A DNA stretch of 64,000 bases from Mycobacterium saskatchewanense (GTDB lineage Bacteria > Actinomycetota > Actinomycetes > Mycobacteriales > Mycobacteriaceae). A program made the translations under genes and the position numbers. Below are positions 10,876 through 20,004 of this stretch, one piece after another. The notes below the pieces were generated by a model. That model saw nothing but the letters and a program-made list of their open reading frames with translations, did not search any database and was not told the DNA's origin. Position 1 is the stretch's first letter. Each line of letters starts with the position of its first letter. Where the stretch lies: positions 2,294,001 through 2,358,000 of the forward strand of contig NZ_AP022573.1 of assembly GCF_010729105.1 (NCBI RefSeq). The letters run 5' to 3'.

Positions 10876-11268
10876 TCAGAGCGCTCGCCGCAGGTCCGGG
10901 AGCCAGCCGCGGTCGGCGGCCACCCAGTCCACCTCGTCCAGTTCCGCGGCCGTCACCCAGCGCAGGGCCCGGTGGTCATGCGCCAGCGGTTCACCGCGGA
11001 CCAATCGGACGCGGTAGGCGCGCAGCGTCGCCGTGGCGTGCAAGAAGACGTCGGCCCCCAGGCGGTGGCCGACCACCACGTCAGGCGCCGCCAGCCCGAG
11101 TTCCTCGGCCAACTCACGAGCCAACGCTTCGGGCTCCGTCTCGCCGGGTGCGACCTTGCCGCCGGGCAACTCCCACCGCCCGGCCAGCTCGGGCGGCCGG
11201 TCGCGCTGCGCGACCAGGAGCCTGGAGCGACGGATCACGGCCCCCGCGACGACGATCTGGGTCGGCAT
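10876..11268 (-). CDS. mutT2: Nudix hydrolase, MutT2 type
   Basis: A small Nudix pyrophosphatase (130 residues) expected to hydrolyse damaged or modified dNTPs such as 5-methyl-dCTP and 8-oxo-dGTP. The Nudix box runs from [20 protein letters not shown] to the glutamates of ELAEEL, preceded by the typical GRWELP. The start is ATG 11268 ([12 protein letters not shown]); the frame stays open to 11331 but the extension lacks family similarity. The gene is divergent from the pterin dehydratase gene across only 26 bases, so their promoters must overlap the start regions or transcripts may be leaderless. Confidence 0.92.
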   Translation of the reverse strand: MPTQIVVAGAVIRRSRLLVAQRDRPPELAGRWELPGGKVAPGETEPEALARELAEELGLAAPDVVVGHRLGADVFLHATATLRAYRVRLVRGEPLAHDHRALRWVTAAELDEVDWVAADRGWLPDLRRAL

Positions 11269-11294
11269 GGCCAGTGACGGTATACGGTCAAGAC

Positions 11295-11579
11295 ATGGCT
11301 GTGTTAACGGATGAGCAGGTGGACGCCGCACTGCCCGACCTCAACGGATGGGAGCGCGCCGACGGCGTCCTGCGCCGGTCGATCAAGTTCCCGACGTTTC
11401 TCGCGGGTATCGACGCGGTGCGCCGGGTGGCCGAGCACGCTGAGCGCAAGGATCATCACCCAGATATCGATATCCGTTGGCGGACAGTGACTTTCGCGCT
11501 TGTCACGCACTCGGAGGGCGGCATCACGCAGAACGACATCGACATGGCGCGCGACATCGACGGGATCGTCGGCGACTAG
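11295..11579 (+). CDS. Pterin-4a-carbinolamine dehydratase-like protein
   Basis: A 94-residue PCD/DCoH-fold protein. The active-site signature is [16 protein letters not shown], with the conserved His-His-Pro and tryptophan. In organisms with aromatic amino acid hydroxylases the enzyme recycles tetrahydropterin; in mycobacteria, which lack an obvious partner, the role is unclear. The start is ATG 11295 ([16 protein letters not shown]). It corresponds to M. tuberculosis Rv1159A by position, from memory. It is convergent with pimE across about 135 bases. Confidence 0.9.
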   Translation: MAVLTDEQVDAALPDLNGWERADGVLRRSIKFPTFLAGIDAVRRVAEHAERKDHHPDIDIRWRTVTFALVTHSEGGITQNDIDMARDIDGIVGD

Positions 11580-11714
11580 GGCGTGTCTGGTTGGCACCTC
11601 GCGCCTGCTGCCGAGCGCCCAGCTGCCGCTCGCGCCCGGCCGCCGAAATTGCCACAACGGTCGCACTTTCGCCGAGATCACGACCACCCGGCAATCTCGA
11701 CGCCGACGAGACGC

Positions 11715-12842
11715 CTAGTCCCTTGCTTGACGCCCGGAGGCCGCGATCCATATCAACGTCGCCACCGCCGCCACGATGTATGCCAGGCCGGCCCAGGCCA
11801 GGTACCAGGGCCGGCTGATCTGCCAGATGTTCGGCTGCGCAAAACTCAGCAACCACGGCACGCCGATGATGGTGAACGCCAACCACCCCCAGCCCACCAC
11901 CCGAGCGCCCGGGCGCCCGCGCCGAGGCCCGTGAATCGCCCACATCATGAGCGGCACCAACCACACCCAGTGGTGAGTCCACGAGATCGGGGACAACAGC
12001 AGGCCGAACAGTTCGACCACCAGCAACCTGCCCAGCCGGTCCGCGTCGTCGAGCGCGCGCCAGGCCAGGATGGCCGCGACCGCGGTGACGGCGACGGCGG
12101 CCAGCACGGCCGGACCGTAGCCGGCGTCGTGGCCCAGGATGCGCGAAATGCCGCCCCGCCATGTCTGATTGAACGAGGTGGCGATCGGCCCCACCCGGCG
12201 CGCGTCGCCCAGCAGCTGAGTGAAGTAGTACCGCGTCTGGTCACCGACGATTAGCGCCGACACCGCAATGGTCGCGGCAAACACCGCCGCCGAGGAAGCC
12301 GCCGCACCCCACCGCCGAGCGCCCACCAGGTAGACGCCGGCGATGGCCGGCGTCAGCTTGATTCCGGCCGCCGCGCCGACCAGCAGGCCCGTCAGCCACC
12401 ACCGCGTGCTGTACACGGCCCAGAGCACCGCAAGCATGAGCAGCACGTTGACCTGGCCGTAATCGAACGTGCTGCGCAGGGGCTCGATCCAGATGGTGAT
12501 CGCCGTCCACAGCATCGCGACGCCGCGACCGCCGACGCCCATGAGCCGCTGGCTGATCCGAACGGAGCCGTACAGCGCGGCAATCGTGGCGATCTGCCAT
12601 AGGAAGGCGACGACGCCGAACGGCAGCAGGTGCAGCGGGTAGAAGACGACGGCGGCGAAGGGCGGGTAGGTGAACGGCAGCGGGAAGTCGGGCGTCTGTT
12701 CGGCGTAGACGTAGCTGTAAAGGGTGCCGGGGTGGTCGATCGCCGCAGCGCCGCCGAGGTAAACATGCAGGTCGACGAAGTTCGCCCCGTGTGGCGCCAG
12801 GTAGGTCCACGCCAGCCTGGCGGCGATGCTGGCAAGCAGCAC
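11715..12842 (-). CDS. pimE: Polyprenol-phosphate-mannose-dependent mannosyltransferase PimE
   Basis: A GT87 membrane enzyme that adds the fifth mannose (alpha-1,2) to PIM on the outer face of the plasma membrane. About ten hydrophobic segments are visible. The first loop contains the catalytic aspartate in [11 protein letters not shown] second conserved loop reads [14 protein letters not shown] 12842 is the only ATG, GTG or TTG in frame after the stop at 13005-13007, and it gives 375 residues, shorter than the about 430 expected. The 54 codons upstream stay open and look coding ([13 protein letters not shown]), so the true N-terminus is probably further right, at a non-canonical start or after a one-base indel. 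Confidence 0.9.
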   Translation of the reverse strand: MLLASIAARLAWTYLAPHGANFVDLHVYLGGAAAIDHPGTLYSYVYAEQTPDFPLPFTYPPFAAVVFYPLHLLPFGVVAFLWQIATIAALYGSVRISQRLMGVGGRGVAMLWTAITIWIEPLRSTFDYGQVNVLLMLAVLWAVYSTRWWLTGLLVGAAAGIKLTPAIAGVYLVGARRWGAAASSAAVFAATIAVSALIVGDQTRYYFTQLLGDARRVGPIATSFNQTWRGGISRILGHDAGYGPAVLAAVAVTAVAAILAWRALDDADRLGRLLVVELFGLLLSPISWTHHWVWLVPLMMWAIHGPRRGRPGARVVGWGWLAFTIIGVPWLLSFAQPNIWQISRPWYLAWAGLAYIVAAVATLIWIAASGRQARD

Positions 12843-13111
12843 CAGGGGCGCCGCCGCCTGCAGCGTCTCGGTGAGCCGCCGGGTTCGGGGTGCCGCCGTG
12901 GCGGCCGGGGTGGTGTCTATCCGCCCGACTTTAGCGACGCCCGCGGCGCCAGCCGCGCACCATACGCGGCGGGGGCGCTCCGCCGGGACGGTCGATAACC
13001 GCCGTCACTCGTATCGATAACGATCAAATAAATGCCACACGTGTCACTTGAGTCCCACCAGCATCAAAGTAGCTTCGGGCAGGGACCAGTCGTCGACAAC
13101 CAGGGAGAGTC

Positions 13112-13789
13112 ATGCCAACCATCTGGACTTACTTGCGAGCAACCGCCGTCGTAGTCGGTTCGTCCGCCGCGCTGCTGACGGGCGGGATCGCCCACGCCGA
13201 CCCCGTGCCGGCTCCGCCGGTGCCGAACATTCCGCAGCAGCTGATCAGTTCGGCCGCCAACGCACCACAGATCCTGCAGAACCTGGCGACCGCGCTCGGC
13301 GCGACGCCGCCGGCGCCGCCGGCCACCCCGGGCATCAGCTTCCCGGGTGTGCCCTCGGCCGCCACCCCCGCCGCCCCCGCATCGGCCCCCGGCGCGCTGC
13401 CCTCCATTCCGGGGTTGACGTCGCCGACGGCACCGGCCGCGACCGCACCGACGACGCCTCAGGGTCTGCTGCCCGGCTTGCTGCAGCAGGCGCCCGCGGC
13501 GCCCGCGGCCCCGGCCGCCCCGTCGATTCCGGGTCTGCCGTCCATCCCGGGGCTTTCGGCACCGGCTGCACCCGCCACGCCGCCCGCCCCCCAGATGCCG
13601 CAGGCGAAGGTCGACATGCCGGCGTTGCCGGCGGGCCTGCCGGTCAACGTGCCGCCGCAGCTGACACTGCCCCAGGATCTGACGGCGCTGGCTACAGGCG
13701 CAGCACCGGCAGCGCCGGCAGCTCCGGCCGCAGCGCCCGCGGCCAGCCCTGCCGGGCCGATGTCGCCGTTGCTTTCGGCCATTCCCTGA
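13112..13789 (+). CDS. Secreted Ala/Pro-rich protein (Rv1158c-like)
   Basis: A 225-residue exported protein. The Sec signal peptide runs to about residue 29 with the cleavage motif AHADP. The mature part is almost entirely Ala/Pro with recurrent IPGL and PSIPGL units, giving an extended, wall-spanning shape. GGGAGAG stands upstream of ATG 13112. It is followed 46 bases later by a second secreted Ala/Pro-rich gene in the same direction, matching the Rv1158c-Rv1157c pair of M. tuberculosis from memory. Function unknown. Confidence 0.85.
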   Translation: MPTIWTYLRATAVVVGSSAALLTGGIAHADPVPAPPVPNIPQQLISSAANAPQILQNLATALGATPPAPPATPGISFPGVPSAATPAAPASAPGALPSIPGLTSPTAPAATAPTTPQGLLPGLLQQAPAAPAAPAAPSIPGLPSIPGLSAPAAPATPPAPQMPQAKVDMPALPAGLPVNVPPQLTLPQDLTALATGAAPAAPAAPAAAPAASPAGPMSPLLSAIP

Positions 13790-13835
13790 TCGACCCCTAA
13801 GACAGCTGAGCCACTACCCAGGACCGGAGGATTTC

Positions 13836-14852
13836 GTGGCAACCACTAGGTATCTGTCCAAAGGTTTGGCCGCTGTCGTCACGGCGTCGGCTGCCGCGCT
13901 CGGGATGTGCCCGAGCGCGGCGGCCGAACCGGCGGCGCCCCAGCCGAACACCCAACAACTTCCGGGCCTGCCGGCGTTATCGCAGCTGAGCCCGATCATC
14001 CAGCAAGCCGCCAGCAACCCCGGGCAGGCCACCGAGCTGCTCATGGCCGCCGCGCAAGCGTTCACTCACAACCCGACCGCGCCGTCGGAGTCCAAAACCG
14101 TTGCGGCAACGGTCAATCGGTTCGTCCAGCAGCCGGGTACGCCGGTCGCGCTGAACACGGGGCCGGAGCCGCACGTACCGGCGACCGGCATCGAACCCGG
14201 CCTGCAGTCGCACCTGCCCACGGGTATCGATCCCGCTCACGCGGCCGGCCCGGCACCCGTCGCCGCGCCACCTGCCGACGCGCCACCTGCCGACGCGCCG
14301 CCCGCGGCAGCCCCGCGCACGGCCGAGCCCGTCGCGGTGCCCGCGTCGGCACCCCCCGCGCCGGAGGCCGCACCCGCGCCCGCGCCCGAGGCCGCGCCCG
14401 CTCCAGCACCGGCACCCGCGCCGGCACCGGGTTTCGGGCCGGACGCGCCGCCCACACAGGACTTCATGTACCCCTCGATTGGCACAAATTGCCTTGCGGA
14501 CGGCACCAGCGCAATCGCCACCGCGCTGTCGGTCGCTGGGCCGGCGAAGATCCCGACGCCCGGCCCAGGCCCCGGGCAGACGGCCTACGTGTTCACCGCG
14601 GTCGGCACCCCGGGCCCCGCTGAGGTGCAGAAGCTGCCGCTGAACGTCACCTGGGTCAACCTGACCACGGGCAAGTCCGGAACGGTGGCGCTCAAGCCGC
14701 GCACCGATATCAACGGCGACGGGCCGACGACATTGACCGCGATCGCCGACACCGGTTCGGGGAGCATCATGTCGACCATCTTCGGGCAGGTCACCACCAA
14801 GGAACGGCAGTGCCAGTTCATGCCCACCATCGGTTCGACGGTGGTGCCCTGA
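13836..14852 (+). CDS. Secreted Ala/Pro-rich protein with C-terminal beta domain (Rv1157c-like)
   Basis: A 338-residue exported protein. The signal peptide ends near SAAAEPA. An N-terminal helical region (about 35-95) is followed by a long Ala/Pro repeat (about 140-205, with APPADAPPADAPPAAAP) and a globular domain of about 130 residues starting FMYPSIGTNCLADG and ending in KERQCQFMPTIG. Its two cysteines could form a disulphide. The start is GTG 13836, with GGAGG 6 bases before it. Function unknown; the order signal, spacer, globular domain suggests presentation through the wall. Confidence 0.85.
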   Translation: MATTRYLSKGLAAVVTASAAALGMCPSAAAEPAAPQPNTQQLPGLPALSQLSPIIQQAASNPGQATELLMAAAQAFTHNPTAPSESKTVAATVNRFVQQPGTPVALNTGPEPHVPATGIEPGLQSHLPTGIDPAHAAGPAPVAAPPADAPPADAPPAAAPRTAEPVAVPASAPPAPEAAPAPAPEAAPAPAPAPAPAPGFGPDAPPTQDFMYPSIGTNCLADGTSAIATALSVAGPAKIPTPGPGPGQTAYVFTAVGTPGPAEVQKLPLNVTWVNLTTGKSGTVALKPRTDINGDGPTTLTAIADTGSGSIMSTIFGQVTTKERQCQFMPTIGSTVVP

Positions 14853-14869
14853 CGGGTCGGCTTCGGTAG

Positions 14870-14909
14870 GACGGCGGCGCGCGTGTCAATTGGCACGCGC
14901 GCCGGCGTC
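14870..14909. terminator. GC-rich hairpin between convergent genes
   Basis: GGCGCGCGTG at 14876-14885 pairs perfectly with CACGCGCGCC at 14894-14903 across an 8-base loop. With one mismatch the stem extends to 16 base pairs (14870-14885 with 14894-14909). It lies between two convergent stops (14852 and 14908) and could serve both. There is no U-tract, as is common in mycobacteria. Confidence 0.6.
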
Positions 14910-15054
14910 AGTACGCCATGAAGAGGATCGCGTCGCGGTCGTACTCGAGGTTCGGGTGTGCGCTGGCGAGATGGGCCTGGGTCAGGTCGACCAGCTCGTC
15001 CTCGTCCTTGCCGACGATGGCTTCCCCGCACGGACAGTTCAGGTGTGTCTTCAC
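14908..15054 (-). CDS. Small DUF1059-like protein with paired Cys-Pro-Cys motif
   Basis: A 48-residue protein beginning VKTHLNCPCGEAIVGKDEDE and ending DRDAILFMAY. The CPCG motif and later His residues suggest a small metal-binding fold; I assign it only tentatively to the DUF1059 group. It starts at GTG 15054, overlapping the TGA of the upstream glycosylase-like gene by 4 bases (GTGA), so translation is probably coupled. AAAGGGAAAGG lies upstream. No role is known to me; coupling to a DNA-repair-like gene suggests linked function or expression. Confidence 0.75.
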   Translation of the reverse strand: MKTHLNCPCGEAIVGKDEDELVDLTQAHLASAHPNLEYDRDAILFMAY

Positions 15055-15725
15055 GTTCCCGCCTTTCCCTTTGCTGCTGCCTTCATCTGCTTCTTGTAGG
15101 AGCGCACCTGCCCAAGCGACTGGGCGTCGACGATATCGGCGACGGAGATGTGGGTGCCGGGCTGACCGAATTCGCCGGCCGCCTCCCGCCAGCCCGTCGG
15201 CGTCACGCCGTACTGCTTGCCCAGCAGCGCCAGAAAGATCCGCGCCTTCTGCTCGCCGAAACCGGGGAGCCCCTTGAGCCGACGCAACAGTTCCTCGCCG
15301 TCGGGCTCGCCGGCGGTCCACAGTCGTGCGGCGTCACCGTCGTAGCGGTCTACGACGATCTGCGCGAGTGCCTGGATGCGCTTGGCCATCGAGCCCGGAA
15401 AGCGGTGTATGGCAGGCTTTTCCGAGCATAACGCGGCGAATTTGTCCGGGTCGTAGTCGGCGATCTCGCCGGCGTCGAAGCCGCCCATCCGGTCCGCGAT
15501 CTTCTTCGGCCCCGCGAAGGCGGTCTCCATCGGCACCTGCTGGTCGTGAGCAACACGACCGAGATCCCGAGCCGCCAAGCGGTCTGCGATTTTCTTCGGC
15601 CCTCGGAACGCGACTTCGAGCGGAATCTGTTGGTCCAGAACCATCCCAACCAGGAGCGCGAAGGGATTGTCGGCCAGTAGTTGATCGGCCTCGGGCTCCT
15701 GCGCCAAGCAGAGCATCACGGTCAA
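15051..15725 (-). CDS. HhH-GPD base-excision DNA glycosylase-like protein with internal duplication
   Basis: The protein is of the endonuclease III/AlkA type. The helix-hairpin-helix is visible at LKGLPGFGEQKARIFLALLG, followed by the C-terminal GKQYGVTPTGWREAAG, as in the Rv1156 family. Unusually, the N-terminal unit occurs twice in tandem: DQQIPLEVAFRGPKKIADRL then DQQVPMETAFAGPKKIADRM, about 33 residues apart, making the protein about 30 residues longer than the roughly 195 expected. The copies have diverged, which suggests recombination between paralogues rather than a fresh duplication. Candidate starts are TTG 15725, GTG 15719 and ATG 15716. Confidence 0.8.
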   Translation of the reverse strand: MTVMLCLAQEPEADQLLADNPFALLVGMVLDQQIPLEVAFRGPKKIADRLAARDLGRVAHDQQVPMETAFAGPKKIADRMGGFDAGEIADYDPDKFAALCSEKPAIHRFPGSMAKRIQALAQIVVDRYDGDAARLWTAGEPDGEELLRRLKGLPGFGEQKARIFLALLGKQYGVTPTGWREAAGEFGQPGTHISVADIVDAQSLGQVRSYKKQMKAAAKGKAGT

Positions 15726-16099
15726 CGAGATTCCCTATTCTCATCGGAGAGGATCAACACCATGCCAGCAGTAAACACCGCGTGGTGACCGATGGCCACA
15801 ACGCACACCCGGAAACTGTCGACACCGGTCTTGTAGCGGCTGCGGCTGTGGCCATCGGCGGCGCCTCCAGGTTGGGGCCATCTATCCCAATGCCGTTACC
15901 AATTCGCTCGAGGAGTTGGTGACTCGAAGATGTTTGGCGTCTGTCTGACCGCGATCACCCGGAGGGCCAGGGACACCGTCTGGAACTGCGTTTCCCGTTG
16001 TCCGTCGCCGTGATCGTGGACTAGCTGATGTGGCGACTTCACCGGACGAGGCCAGGGGCCATGCAGGCCCCGGGCTTCATCGGTTTGCGTTTTGTCGGG
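15726..16099. other. Gene-less stretch, possible decayed coding remnant
   Basis: About 370 bases without a supportable gene. A plus-strand frame near 15930-16023 reads EDVWRLSDRDHPEGQGHRLE and stops at TAG, preceded by an in-frame TGA; it looks like the tail of a lost gene, but I cannot name the family. The rest shows no repeats or ribosome sites. Confidence 0.35.
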
Positions 16100-16537
16100 T
16101 CACTCCACGACGAAGACCGGGATCTCCCTCGTCGTCAGGGACTGCAACTCGATGTAGTGCGGATAAGCTTCGGTTCCCCTCTGCCACCACGCTTCTCGCT
16201 CAGCCCCGAATACCTCGCGTGCCTTGCCCTCGAATACCTTCTCACCATCCTGGGCCGTGACCTCGGGGTTGGCGCGGACGTTGTGGACCCAAGCCGGGTC
16301 CTTCGGGGCTCCCCCGGTAGACCCGATCATCGCGTACTGCCCGTCCTTTTCCACCCGCATCAGGGGGACGTACCGCCTCTGGCCCGACTTCGCGCCTATC
16401 ACGGTGAAGAGGACGATTGGCCGGTTGAAGGTCCTCTCGTCGCCTTCACCTATCCCTTCCGTGGTGCCCTGTTCCAGTATTTGTTCGGTGTGTACTCGCA
16501 CCCAATCGGTGGTGCTGAGCTGTGCTTGTTCGGTCAT
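16100..16537 (-). CDS. F420-dependent nitroreductase-family (Ddn/DUF385) protein
   Basis: A 145-residue split-barrel protein of the deazaflavin-dependent nitroreductase family. Diagnostic features are IVLFTVIGAKSGQRRYVPLM in the first barrel strands, then YAMIGSTGGAPKDPAWVHNV (the KDPAWxxN signature) and AREVFGAEREAWWQRGTEAY. Relatives use F420H2 to reduce quinones or nitro compounds at the membrane. The start is ATG 16537 (MTEQAQLSTTDWV); the frame runs on upstream without family similarity. It belongs with fbiC at the window edge as part of the F420 economy. Confidence 0.9.
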   Translation of the reverse strand: MTEQAQLSTTDWVRVHTEQILEQGTTEGIGEGDERTFNRPIVLFTVIGAKSGQRRYVPLMRVEKDGQYAMIGSTGGAPKDPAWVHNVRANPEVTAQDGEKVFEGKAREVFGAEREAWWQRGTEAYPHYIELQSLTTREIPVFVVE

Positions 16538-16752
16538 GCCCGCCTCAACACGTCGGCCCCCCAACGCATTCCCTCTGCCACGGCCCGGGCACAGCCGACG
16601 ATTCCAGCCCCAGCGCACCACGCCGAGCGCCGCTCGTAGTGACGGGTCGTCAGGTTCGAGCCCTCGGACGGCTTCGACTTCAAGAAGGGGCCCTGTTGGG
16701 GGTGACGCAGCGGTGCCTGATCGGCCCCGGCCCTCGATGCCTTCGGGTACGC

Positions 16753-16938
16753 CTACCCGCTCTTGCGGCGGAACTCGCGGCGGTTCTCCACCGGGCCGTG
16801 GGCCCGAGGTTGGGCGGCGCCGGCGTTCTTGTGGTCCGATCCGCCGGACGACTTCGCCATCTTACGGTCGAGGGCTTCCTTGAACTTGCGCTTGTTGTCG
16901 TCCTCGGGTGCCGACTCGGAAGACTTCGATGCATCCAT
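16753..16938 (-). CDS. Small basic DUF5302-type protein
   Basis: A 61-residue hydrophilic protein (MDASKSSESAPEDDNKRKFK, then EALDRKMAKSSGGSDHK) ending in NRREFRRKSG. It has an acidic-basic helix in the first half and a Gly/His-rich tail, and no signal peptide or membrane segment. It fits the mycobacterial DUF5302 family, whose function is unknown. It reads in the same direction as the split-barrel gene immediately upstream (16-base gap) and is probably in one transcript. Confidence 0.78.
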   Translation of the reverse strand: MDASKSSESAPEDDNKRKFKEALDRKMAKSSGGSDHKNAGAAQPRAHGPVENRREFRRKSG

Positions 16939-16954
16939 GCCCGAAGCCTAACGG

Positions 16955-17407
<453 letters not shown>

Positions 17408-17454
17408 CTACGTCGCCGTTGCCGCGTTCTCGGGCGGCCTGATGGAATCGGATC

Positions 17455-17976
17455 ATGACCAGGTACGCGGCGTTCCTGCGCGGCGTCAACGTCGGCGGAG
17501 TCAACCTCAAGATGGCCGAGGTGGCGCGCGCGCTGACCGAGGCCGGATTCACCGACGTGCGCACGATCTTGGCCACCGGCAACGTGCTGCTGGACGCGTC
17601 CGGGGGTGTCGCCGCGGTGCGCCAGAAGGCGGAATCCGCGCTGCGCGACAGCTTCGGTTACGACGCGTGGGTGCTGGTCTACGGCATCGACACAGTGCGC
17701 GCCGTCGCCGACGCTTACCCGTTCGAGCGCGAGGTCGACGGCTACCAGTCCTACGTCACGTTCGTCGCCGACGACGCGGTCCTCGATGAACTGGCCGGCC
17801 TCGCCTCGGACGCCGGTCCCGACGAGAAAATCAGCCGCGGTGACGGGGTCATCTACTGGCAGGTGCCCAAGGGCGGCACGCTGGACAGCACGATCGGCAA
17901 GACGATGGGCAAGCCGCGCTACAAGTCGTCGACGACGACGCGCAACCTGCGCACGCTGGATAAGGTGCTGCGGTGA
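17455..17976 (+). CDS. DUF1697 family protein
   Basis: A 173-residue soluble protein with the family's opening MTRYAAFLRGVNVGGVNLKM, TILATGNVLLDASG, and closing KPRYKSSTTTRNLRTLDKVL. The biochemical role is not known to me. ATG 17455. The stop overlaps the start of the next gene by 4 bases (GTGA at 17973-17976), so the pair is translationally coupled to an O-methyltransferase-like gene. Confidence 0.88.
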   Translation: MTRYAAFLRGVNVGGVNLKMAEVARALTEAGFTDVRTILATGNVLLDASGGVAAVRQKAESALRDSFGYDAWVLVYGIDTVRAVADAYPFEREVDGYQSYVTFVADDAVLDELAGLASDAGPDEKISRGDGVIYWQVPKGGTLDSTIGKTMGKPRYKSSTTTRNLRTLDKVLR

Positions 17977-18791
17977 CTCCTTCGCGGCACAAGGTCGTGC
18001 TCACCGGCGTGTCCGAGACGGCGTTGCTGACGCTGCACGCCCGCGCCCGGGAGGCCCGCCGCGCGGACGCGATCCTCGACGATCCGATGGCGATCGCACT
18101 GCACGACGCGATCGAATTCGACTTCGCGAAGTTCGGTCCGACGCGCCAGGACATCGCGCTGCGTGCCTTGGCCTTCGACGCGCAGACCCGCGCCTATCTC
18201 GCGGAGCACCCCGATGCGACGGTCGTGGCGTTGGCCGAAGGCCTGCAGACCAGCTTCTGGCGGCTGGACGCGGCGGATGCCAGATTCCGTTGGCTGACCG
18301 TGGATCTGCCGGCCGTCACGGAGGTGCGCTCTCGGCTGCTGCCGGCGTCGCCACGGGTGTCGGTGTGCGCGCAATCCGCCCTGGATTACAGCTGGATGCG
18401 CTCGGTCGACGCCGCCGGGGGTGTGTTCATCACCGCCGAGGGGTTGTTGATGTACCTGCAACCCGAGCAGGCCCTGGGGCTGATCGCCGCGTGCGCCAAG
18501 ACCTTTCCCGGTGGGCGCCTGCTGTTCGATCTGCCCCCGGCCCTGTTCGCGAGGGTGAACCGGTACGGCATGCGAACGTCGTTGCGCTACAAGGTGCCCC
18601 CGATGCCGTTCGCCCTGTCGGCGCGGCAGGCCGCCGAGCTGACCGACACCATCCCGGGGGTACGCGCCGTCCATGACCTCCGGTTCCCACCGGGACGCGG
18701 CCTGATCTTCAACACTCTGCTGTCGGCCGTCTACCGGACCGGCGTGCTGCACCCGCTGCGGCCGCGCCTGACGCTGCTGGAGTTCGGCTAG
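17973..18791 (+). CDS. S-adenosylmethionine-dependent O-methyltransferase, leucine carboxyl methyltransferase type
   Basis: A 272-residue protein of the Ppm1/LCMT/TcmP group. Visible features are [26 protein letters not shown] ends ([20 protein letters not shown]), an acidic SAM-binding loop at [13 protein letters not shown] and the conserved [20 protein letters not shown]. The substrate is unknown. It corresponds to the omt gene Rv1153c by position, from memory. It overlaps the stop of the upstream DUF1697 gene by GTGA, and its own stop overlaps the stop of the convergent GntR gene by 4 bases. Confidence 0.85.
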   Translation: MTPSRHKVVLTGVSETALLTLHARAREARRADAILDDPMAIALHDAIEFDFAKFGPTRQDIALRALAFDAQTRAYLAEHPDATVVALAEGLQTSFWRLDAADARFRWLTVDLPAVTEVRSRLLPASPRVSVCAQSALDYSWMRSVDAAGGVFITAEGLLMYLQPEQALGLIAACAKTFPGGRLLFDLPPALFARVNRYGMRTSLRYKVPPMPFALSARQAAELTDTIPGVRAVHDLRFPPGRGLIFNTLLSAVYRTGVLHPLRPRLTLLEFG

Positions 18792-19138
18792 TCGTCGTCC
18801 GGAACGGCCTCGACGTAGCGGACCGCGTCTTCCTTGCCCAGTCCCAGGTCTCGCGCAACTCGGACATACTCGCGGGCCGCGGCCGCCATCGCCGCGTCGG
18901 TCGGATCGTAGCGAGCAACGAAAGTGCCGAAACGCCCGCGTGTTTCGATGAAGGCCGCCGATTCCAGCTCGCGGTAGGCGCGGGCAACGGTGTTGGCGGC
19001 AACGCCGAGTTGGCCGGCCAGCTCGCGGACCGTCGGCAGGCGGGTACCTGGCGGCAGCGTGCCCTCCCGCACTCCGTCGATGACCTGGTTACGGAGCTGG
19101 TCGAACAACGGCCGGCCCGCCTTGACGTCGACTCGCAT
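18788..19138 (-). CDS. GntR-family regulator (YtrA-like, short)
   Basis: A winged-helix GntR domain fills residues 5-75 ([20 protein letters not shown], then [20 protein letters not shown], with AYRELE closing the recognition helix). A helical tail of only about 40 residues follows, as in the YtrA subfamily, which lacks a ligand domain. ATG 19138 is taken as start; GTG 19171 and GTG 19156 are in-frame alternatives giving up to 127 residues. It is divergent from the sirtuin gene across about 55 bases, which it may regulate. Confidence 0.85.
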   Translation of the reverse strand: MRVDVKAGRPLFDQLRNQVIDGVREGTLPPGTRLPTVRELAGQLGVAANTVARAYRELESAAFIETRGRFGTFVARYDPTDAAMAAAAREYVRVARDLGLGKEDAVRYVEAVPDDD

Positions 19139-19193
19139 CCACTCACGCAACTCCACCAGTTCAGTATCCACCCGGCCCGACTATCTTGGTGGG

Positions 19194-19907
19194 ATGCGTG
19201 TAGCGGTGCTGAGCGGCGCGGGGATCTCCGCGGAGAGCGGCGTGCCGACGTTCCGTGACGACAAGAACGGATTGTGGGCCCGCTTCGATCCCTACGAGTT
19301 GTCCAGTACGCAAGGGTGGCGCGACAACCCCGAGCGGGTCTGGGGGTGGTACCTGTGGCGTCACTACCTGGTGGCCGAGGTTCAGCCCAACCCGGGGCAC
19401 CTCGCCATCGCCGACTGGCAAAAGCACGTCGAGGTCACCGTGATCACCCAGAACGTCGACGACCTGCACGAGCGCGCCGGTAGCGCCCCAGTACACCACC
19501 TGCACGGAAGCCTCTTCGAATTCCGTTGTGCGCATTGCGGTTTGCCCTACACCGGCACGCTACCCAAAATGGCGGAGCCGGCGCTCGAGGTCGAGCCACC
19601 GGTCTGCCACTGCGGCGGCCTGATCCGGCCCGACATCGTGTGGTTCGGCGAGCAGTTGCCCGACGAGCCGTGGCAGCGCGCCGTCGAGGCGACTCAGGCC
19701 GCCGACGTGATGGTGGTGGTGGGTACCTCCGCGATCGTCTATCCGGCCGCTGGGCTCCCCGAGCTGGCCCTCTCGCGCGGCACGGCCGTCGTCGAGGTGA
19801 ACCCCGAAACCACCCCGCTGTCCAAGAGCGCCACGATCAGCGTCCGCGAGACCGCCAGCCAGGCCTTGCCCGGCCTGCTCGAGCGGCTCCCCGCCCTGCT
19901 GGGGTAA
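19194..19907 (+). CDS. NAD-dependent protein deacylase, sirtuin (CobB/SIRT5 type)
   Basis: A 237-residue class III sirtuin that removes acyl groups from lysine with NAD. Motifs: [15 protein letters not shown] (NAD loop), [12 protein letters not shown], the catalytic HLHGS, zinc cysteines in CAHCG and [17 protein letters not shown] and [13 protein letters not shown]. Tyr and Arg in the helix after the NAD loop ([11 protein letters not shown] region and [10 protein letters not shown]) point to the desuccinylase-like class III; I could not check the exact YxxR spacing with certainty. It corresponds to Rv1151c. It is divergent from the GntR gene. Confidence 0.93.
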   Translation: MRVAVLSGAGISAESGVPTFRDDKNGLWARFDPYELSSTQGWRDNPERVWGWYLWRHYLVAEVQPNPGHLAIADWQKHVEVTVITQNVDDLHERAGSAPVHHLHGSLFEFRCAHCGLPYTGTLPKMAEPALEVEPPVCHCGGLIRPDIVWFGEQLPDEPWQRAVEATQAADVMVVVGTSAIVYPAAGLPELALSRGTAVVEVNPETTPLSKSATISVRETASQALPGLLERLPALLG

Positions 19908-20004
19908 TGGAGACTGCGGCCGCGGCGGCGAGCACATCGAGCGTCCACGTCGCCATTTACGCCAAAACCAGGCGCTGAGCGAAAACTCGGCGAAGCGGCG
20001 AGAG

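Noticed and set aside
10620..11294. An N-terminal extension of the pterin dehydratase
   Set aside because: The extra 225 residues are Arg/Pro-rich antisense to mutT2; the family starts at ATG 11295.
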